DNA of 11,324 bases from an uncultured Succinivibrionaceae bacterium (GTDB lineage Bacteria; Pseudomonadota; Gammaproteobacteria; Enterobacterales; Succinivibrionaceae): assembly GCA_900539665.1 (NCBI GenBank), contig UQCV01000079.1, forward strand, positions 1 to 11,324, written 5' to 3'. Below the pieces are notes generated by a model that worked only from the letters and a program-made list of their open reading frames with translations, searched no databases and was not told the DNA's origin. Every line of letters begins with the position of its first letter. Positions within the stretch are counted from its first letter, which is position 1. Below are positions 7,433 to 11,324 of this stretch, piece after piece. The position numbers and the translations under genes are program-made.

Positions 7433-7487
7433 GTTATAATTTACTTGTTAAAAGTGCAATTTCAGCACAATTAACTAGAGCATTATA
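7433..7487 (-). promoter_or_regulatory. Candidate sigma-70 promoter elements for the pullulanase gene
   Basis: Two -10-like strings lie upstream of the start on the minus strand. A perfect TATAAT at 7487-7482 has no good -35. A TATAAC at 7438-7433 is preceded, at a short 15-bp spacing, by TTGCAC (7459-7454). Either could drive a leader of roughly 50-100 nt. No MalT-type GGATGA box, as seen upstream of Klebsiella pulA, was noticed. Confidence 0.3.
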
Positions 7488-7759
7488 TCTTTTAGCTCAT
7501 AGGATTATTATAGAAAAACACTTTGAAGGCGTATAAGTGTGAACTAGGTAACCGTCTTTAAACATTGATGCTATAGTTTTTTACAATGTAACCCAATAAA
7601 TCTTTTTTCACGCATTCTTAGCAAGTTAGAGCTCTTTTAAACTGTTAACGGGAATATTTTTAGCACGCTATTGTTTTGTTTCATATGTCGCAAGAAGTTT
7701 GCCTGAAAAGAAATTTTAAGAGTTAAATGTGCCTAAAATGGCCTAGTCTTGTTTATTTC

Positions 7760-7785
7760 CTTTTATCTAGGTGGGCCGATAAAAG
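7760..7785. other. Perfect 8-bp inverted repeat overlapping a sigma-28 -10-like string
   Basis: CTTTTATC (7760-7767) and GATAAAAG (7778-7785) form a perfect dyad around a 10-nt loop. The right arm overlaps GCCGATAA (7776-7783), which matches the flagellar sigma-28 -10 consensus. At the expected -35 distance there is no TAAA, so an active promoter is doubtful. The dyad could be an operator or a stem-loop. Confidence 0.4.
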
Positions 7786-7886
7786 AAACATTACAAAGTT
7801 ATATAGTTATAAAGAAAATTTATAATAATGAGTTATAAGCTTTGCTTAAGGTGTTTAAAAATTAACCAAATAGGTTTTATTTACGT

Positions 7887-7956
7887 GTAAGTAATGGGTA
7901 ATGAACATAGGTGGTAAGCAATGGGTAGTAAAGCAGTGAGTAGTAAGCAATAGTTA
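7887..7956. repeat. Degenerate ~14-bp tandem repeat block
   Basis: Clear copies are GTAAGTAATGGGTA at 7887, GTAAGCAATGGGTA at 7914, GTAAAGCAGTGAGTA at 7928 and GTAAGCAATAGTTA at 7943. The 13 nt between the first two may be one more worn copy. No reading frame uses the block. It resembles a slippage-derived array that has started to decay. Confidence 0.6.
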
Positions 7957-8199
7957 AATAAAGGCCAATAAATTTCTCTAGTTTGTTTCGGGTAATTAAA
8001 AGTAGCTTGTACGCTTTAGAAGAACTACTCTAAGGTCAGCCTTTCTCAAAACTTGTCCCAAATATAGCCACCTTACCTTAAACGTACGTAAACGTCATTT
8101 TTACCAGCCAATTTCGCCATTTTTCCATAATTTGGTCCCCAAATAATTATGACAGATGGTGGAGTTCATTTTAAAATTATGTGACTTGGATCTGTTTTT

Positions 8200-8205
8200 A
8201 AGGAG
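8200..8205 (+). promoter_or_regulatory. Ribosome binding site fixing the MATE start
   Basis: AAGGAG lies 10 nt before ATG 8216. An in-frame ATG at 8156 would add 20 residues but has no purine-rich site before it, and the added residues are unlike a MATE N-terminus. The start at 8216 is therefore preferred. Confidence 0.8.
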
Positions 8206-8215
8206 TCCGCTAATT

Positions 8216-9562
8216 ATGCGTGATCGTTATCTTATTACGTCGCCCCCTTGGAAGGGGATTTGCACCTTTGCCTTACCGGTGTATTTAGGTTTACTGTTAC
8301 AGTGTCTCTACATGACTGCTGACAGCCTGTTTTTAGGTAATTATGAAGGTGAAGCAGCGCTTTCAGCGGTAGGCGCCACTAATGTGCTTAATTTTTTCTT
8401 TCTAGCAGTGGCTAACGGTCTTTCAGCTGGCGCTTGCGTCAAAATTGCTCGTTTGTTTGGAGAAAAACAAACAGCAGAGATGAGACATTACGCCTCAACG
8501 TCAATTCTCTTATTGCTAGGCTTGGGCGTGGTGGCTGGAATTTTAGGATATTTTGGTTGTGTTCCGTTTTTTAAATACGTGACTGATTTACCTAAGATTT
8601 TGCAAAGTGATGCGGTGCTCTTCTTTCGTATTCTATGTTTAGGCATGGTGTTTTCCTTCGCTTATAACATTTTTGCTGGCGTCTTGCGTGGGATTGGTGA
8701 TAGCCGAGCTTCTTTGTACTTTTTGTTAGCGTCATCCTTACTAAATGTCGGGCTTGATTGGTTGTTTATTGCCGTCTTTAAGTATGGTGTTACGGGTGCT
8801 GCAGTTGCTACCATTATTTCGCAATTGTTTTCATGTGTGTTGGCTTGGCTCTATATGACTAAGCGGTACCCTGAATTTAAATGGCGGCTAAAAGAATTTA
8901 CTTTTAGTAAAGCTAGAGCACGCGATGTCATTAACATAGGGGTGCCTATGGCGCTACAACAAATGGTGGTGACCACGAGTTTTACGTGTATTCAAAGAGC
9001 GGCTAATTCCTTTGGTCCGGCGATGACGGCGTCATTTGTGGTGGCGCAAAAGATTGAAATGCTCTTTACCATGCCCGCTTTGTCGCTTCAGATTAGTCAG
9101 GCGAGTTTTGTGGGACAAAATATCGGCGCTAGACGCCCAGATAGAGTTATTAAAGGAGCGTGGCAGACTATATTAATTGCCATCGCGGTGACCACATTTT
9201 TTTCCCTGACCGTTAGAGCATATTGTAGTGAAATAATTGGCATCTTTGGATTAAGTCCGCAAGCGGTGGCTTATTGCACTTCACAAATTGAAACCACTTC
9301 TTTAGGGATGATTATTTTGACTTCGTATTTTCCGATCCTAGGGCTGTTACAAGGCTTAGGCTTAGCCTGGAAAACCACGATTATCGCTGTATCGGTGCTA
9401 AGTGTCCGCGTGGGTTCCATTTATCTACTAAAAGATGAAAGCTTAATGGGGGCTGCCATTATTTGGTTTAATGGACCATTTGGTTGGATCTTAGGCTTTA
9501 TGTTGTCATGGTTCTTTGCGCTTAAAGCGCTGAAAAAACTTCGCGCCCTAATGGGCAATTAA
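8216..9562 (+). CDS. MATE-family cation-coupled efflux transporter
   Basis: Inner-membrane exporter expected to expel drugs or metabolites in exchange for Na+ or H+. From ATG 8216 it is 448 aa, the usual MATE length. The sequence is strongly hydrophobic with about 12 likely membrane segments in two homologous halves (roughly 13-212 and 238-437) joined by a basic loop (~213-237). Family-typical stretches are the N-terminal ALPVYLGLLLQ followed by a polytopic start with Asp36 (MTADSLFLGNY), LRGIGDSRASLYF (157-169), SSLLNVGLDWLF (173-184) and GQNIGARRPDR (300-310) in the second half. The C-terminus is a short basic tail. Flagellin on the other strand converges on it, and no regulator gene is adjacent. 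Substrate cannot be told from sequence, and subgroup assignment (NorM, DinF or MepA-like) is uncertain, though the LRGxGDS pattern leans to the DinF/MepA side. Confidence 0.93.
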   Translation: MRDRYLITSPPWKGICTFALPVYLGLLLQCLYMTADSLFLGNYEGEAALSAVGATNVLNFFFLAVANGLSAGACVKIARLFGEKQTAEMRHYASTSILLLLGLGVVAGILGYFGCVPFFKYVTDLPKILQSDAVLFFRILCLGMVFSFAYNIFAGVLRGIGDSRASLYFLLASSLLNVGLDWLFIAVFKYGVTGAAVATIISQLFSCVLAWLYMTKRYPEFKWRLKEFTFSKARARDVINIGVPMALQQMVVTTSFTCIQRAANSFGPAMTASFVVAQKIEMLFTMPALSLQISQASFVGQNIGARRPDRVIKGAWQTILIAIAVTTFFSLTVRAYCSEIIGIFGLSPQAVAYCTSQIETTSLGMIILTSYFPILGLLQGLGLAWKTTIIAVSVLSVRVGSIYLLKDESLMGAAIIWFNGPFGWILGFMLSWFFALKALKKLRALMGN

Positions 9563-9913
9563 TACGAAATTTGGAGTTCTTACACTCGGCTCTAGCCATG
9601 TAACGAATGAGGAAATTTTAAACCAAACCAAAAAATTAACCGTTAAGTGCTCTTTGTAAAGGAAGGTTAGCTTGCCAAATCAAGCATTTAAATCAAAGAC
9701 TTTTAAAGATAATATGTAAGCGGGTTTTAAAATAAGGTTTTAGATGGTACTTCGTGCATATGTGTTCGTAATCTCCTACTGTATACGGCATATGGCGAAT
9801 ACGCGCATGGTAATGCTGCGCAATACGAGTTTTATCCACCTGCTAGAGTCAAAGGCTTGGGGCCAAAAGTAAACCATGGGGTTACAAAAAAACAGCCTAG
9901 CACCGTAAAAGTC
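9563..9913. other. Intergenic region after the MATE gene
   Basis: No clear terminator for the MATE gene is visible. Two small overlapping open frames exist: 42 codons on the plus strand (9744-9872, ATG with AAGG 6 nt upstream) and 48 on the minus strand (9839-9693, GTG start). Neither encodes a recognisable protein and neither is called. A 22-bp imperfect palindrome centred on CATATG lies at 9781-9802, with 6 of 8 outer pairs matching. Confidence 0.45.
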
Positions 9914-9946
9914 AAAAAAACTGGGTGATTAAACTTAACCACCCAG
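9914..9946 (-). terminator. Intrinsic terminator of the flagellin gene
   Basis: On the minus strand the stem CTGGGTG (9946-9940) pairs with CACCCAG (9927-9921) around a 12-nt loop and is followed by seven T residues (9920-9914). It starts about 50 nt after the flagellin stop codon. Its orientation and T-tract make it a good Rho-independent terminator. Confidence 0.88.
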
Positions 9947-9996
9947 CTTGTTTTCTCTCTAAATTGCGTTCTTACTCTTAGAACGATCCTTTTCCA

Positions 9997-11013
9997 TTAG
10001 CCTAAGAGGCTTAAAGCCAGCTGTGGACGTTGGTTAGCCTGACTTAAGATGCTCTGTGAAGCCTGCTGGATGATGCTCTGCTGAGTCATGTTCGCAGTTT
10101 CGGTTGCAAAGTCAGTATCACGGATACGGCTACGCGCGTCGCTTACGTTTTCAGAAACGTTAGACTGGTTTCTAATGGTTGATTCCAGACGGTTTTGGAC
10201 TGCCCCGAGTTCCGCACGCTTAGAGTCGACAGATTGAATGAAATTGTCGATGTTAGCGATTACGTTTTGGGCGCCGGCTGAAGTTGAAATATCAAACGCA
10301 ATAGAATCGCCGTTTTTCACAAAACCAGTGATTCTGGCAGCTTGAGCTGTGGTGTTATCAAGAATGTCATCTGCTTTAATTGCTGCGCTAGTACCGTTGG
10401 CAGCGGTTATTTTTAAGCTACCAGCTTCGGCTAAAGCGGCGGTAAAGCCGTTCATATCAAAACCATATTGGTTGGCACCCTGGCTGATTTCAACCCCGAT
10501 GGTTTGGTTGGCGTCGGCGCCTACTTGGAAGTTGACGGTGCTAGTCTCGCCGGTTGCAGTGCCTTTGGTTAAATCATTTTTGGCTGAATTAGTCCCTACG
10601 AGTAACTTTTTGCCCGCAAAGGTAGTGTCGTTTGCAATACGGTCGATTTCAGAGCAAAGGCTAGTAACTTCTTCTTGCAAAGCAGTACGGTCCTTGTCTG
10701 AGTTAGTGCCGTTAGCACTTTGTAAAGCCAAAGTACGTACACGCTGGAACATGGTAGTCATTTCGTCCATTGCGCCTTCAGCGGTCTGAGCGTAAGAGAT
10801 ACCATCTTGTGCGTTACGGTTACCCTGTTCAAGACCGTTAATCTGAGAAGTTAAACGGTTAGAAATCTGAAGACCGGCAGCGTCATCTTTAGCACTATTG
10901 ATACGAAGACCAGAAGCTAAACGCTTGTAGGTGGTATCAAGAGAGTTGGTGGAGTTGTTAAGCATGCGCTTCGCATTAAGCTAAGATACATTTGTATTTA
11001 CATATAAAGCCAT
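9997..11013 (-). pseudogene. fliC: Flagellin, full-length but with an amber TAG at codon 11
   Basis: Encodes the filament subunit of the bacterial flagellum, 338 codons from ATG 11013. The N-terminus reads MALYVNTNVS, then TAG (10983-10981), then LNAKRMLNNSTNSLDTT, matching the usual flagellin start apart from the stop. The remaining 321 codons up to the final TAA (9999-9997) are intact. They contain the D0/D1 helix RINSAKDDAAGLQISNRL, the TLR5-type segment QRVRTLALQSANG, a short variable centre (~150-245), and a conserved C-terminus (SDARSRIRDTDFATETANM, ending LSLLG). The next ATG (10965, codon 17) leaves a 322-aa frame but has no ribosome site and would lose the export-critical N-terminus. 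Cys120 is odd because flagellins normally lack cysteine. Promoter, ribosome site and terminator are all intact, so inactivation looks recent. Read-through by a suppressor tRNA or a sequencing error are alternatives. Confidence 0.85.
10981..10983 (-). other. In-frame TAG stop in flagellin codon 11
   Basis: The codons around it are GTA TCT TAG CTT AAT, where related flagellins commonly have Ser or Ala at this position. A single C-to-A change in a TCG serine codon would create it. The intact genes here (helicase, pullulanase, MATE) and the flagellin itself all end in TAA, so TAG is not otherwise used as a terminator in the window. Confidence 0.9.
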
Positions 11014-11020
11014 AACTTGT

Positions 11021-11024
11021 TCCT
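11021..11024 (-). promoter_or_regulatory. Ribosome binding site of flagellin
   Basis: AGGA within GAGAGGAAC sits 7 nt before ATG 11013 on the minus strand. Together with the conserved MALYVNTNVS start it shows that translation was built to begin at 11013, upstream of the TAG, not at the ATG at 10965. Confidence 0.85.
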
Positions 11025-11065
11025 CTCAATGATAGATAGTTTAGTTGTAATTGCCTTATGTCTTG

Positions 11066-11093
11066 TTATCGGTAAAAACAGAAGGAAACTTTA
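11066..11093 (-). promoter_or_regulatory. Sigma-28 (FliA) type flagellar promoter
   Basis: On the minus strand TAAAGTTT (11093-11086) is followed by ACCGATAA (11073-11066). The spacing is 16 bp between TAAA and ACCGATAA. The known class 3 flagellar consensus is TAAA, 15 bp, GCCGATAA, so one base and one spacing unit differ. Transcription would start near 11058, giving a leader of about 45 nt. FliA control after hook completion is the usual pattern for flagellin. Confidence 0.8.
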
Positions 11094-11324
11094 GGGAGAA
11101 TGTAAAAAAAATGTACTTTTGTGATAATGATCTTGTTTAACCTGTTGAAGTTGCAAATTTTTTTCCTGAAGTAGCCCTTGATTAGTTGGTAGTGGTTAAA
11201 GGTTAGAGAGTAAAGGATAATGTTGATGGCAGTTTGGGCATTAACTCTTTAGGAGTGCAAGGTTGCAGATTTCAGGCTTTGGAGTTACAAGTGTAAATCT
11301 GTTTGAATCAGGACTTTTATTACC

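Larger units (their letters stand above)
7379..8215. other. Divergent intergenic region between pullulanase and MATE gene
   Basis: This stretch of 837 nt is AT-rich with no gene that has both a ribosome site and a sensible protein. It contains the pullulanase leader (minus strand, up to about 7490), a hairpin at 7760-7785, a block of ~14-bp repeats at 7887-7956, and the MATE ribosome site at 8200-8205. No convincing promoter for the MATE gene was found by eye. Confidence 0.5.

Noticed and set aside
8156..8215. N-terminal extension of the MATE protein
   Set aside because: The ATG at 8156 lacks a Shine-Dalgarno site, whereas AAGGAG precedes ATG 8216, where the family-typical N-terminus begins.
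10349..10789. 146-codon open frame opposite flagellin
   Set aside because: It is antisense to conserved flagellin coding sequence, with the open frame arising from codon bias on the other strand.
10961..10965. ATG 10965 as the genuine flagellin start
   Set aside because: There is no ribosome site before it. The conserved MALYVNTNVS and a good AGGA site lie upstream, and the shortened protein would lack the D0 N-terminus needed for export and polymerisation.

Overview
The window is AT-rich, low-coding-density bacterial DNA. It looks like a motile, polysaccharide-fermenting Gram-negative bacterium of the Gammaproteobacteria. Three points support this: a lipoprotein pullulanase resembling Klebsiella PulA, a flagellin with enterobacterial-type ends behind a sigma-28 type promoter, and strong Shine-Dalgarno sites. 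The combination of starch use and a polar-flagellin-like sequence would fit a gut or rumen Succinivibrionaceae member, but that placement is inference from general resemblance, not a database match.

Layout. Positions 1-502 hold the decayed 5' part of an IS3-family insertion sequence on the minus strand: orfA with three in-frame stops and one frameshift, and a possible terminal repeat at 481-502. Positions 503-867 are non-coding with two repeat clusters, one of which may be the remnant end of another mobile element. Positions 868-3474 (+) encode an Lhr-type DExH helicase of 868 aa, followed by short imperfect repeats and a hairpin terminator. The 3605-4150 stretch contains an isolated hairpin, a nine-copy 11-bp tandem repeat and a GC-rich dyad-rich island. 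Positions 4211-7378 (-) encode a large secreted lipoprotein pullulanase with its own terminator at 4156-4189, so helicase and pullulanase are convergent. The 837-nt gap 7379-8215 carries the pullulanase leader on one strand and the approach to the MATE gene on the other. Positions 8216-9562 (+) encode a MATE-family multidrug/metabolite exporter. Positions 9997-11013 (-) are a flagellin gene with promoter, ribosome site and terminator all in place but with an amber TAG at codon 11.

The genes do not form an operon. They are four separate transcription units: a nucleic-acid helicase, extracellular alpha-glucan degradation, membrane export and motility. No defence system, CRISPR array, tRNA or rRNA was seen.

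The most notable observation is the flagellin. The reading frame is intact for 321 codons after a single TAG in an otherwise conserved N-terminus, with no ribosome site before the next ATG. The second is the density of short, helically spaced non-coding repeats between genes.
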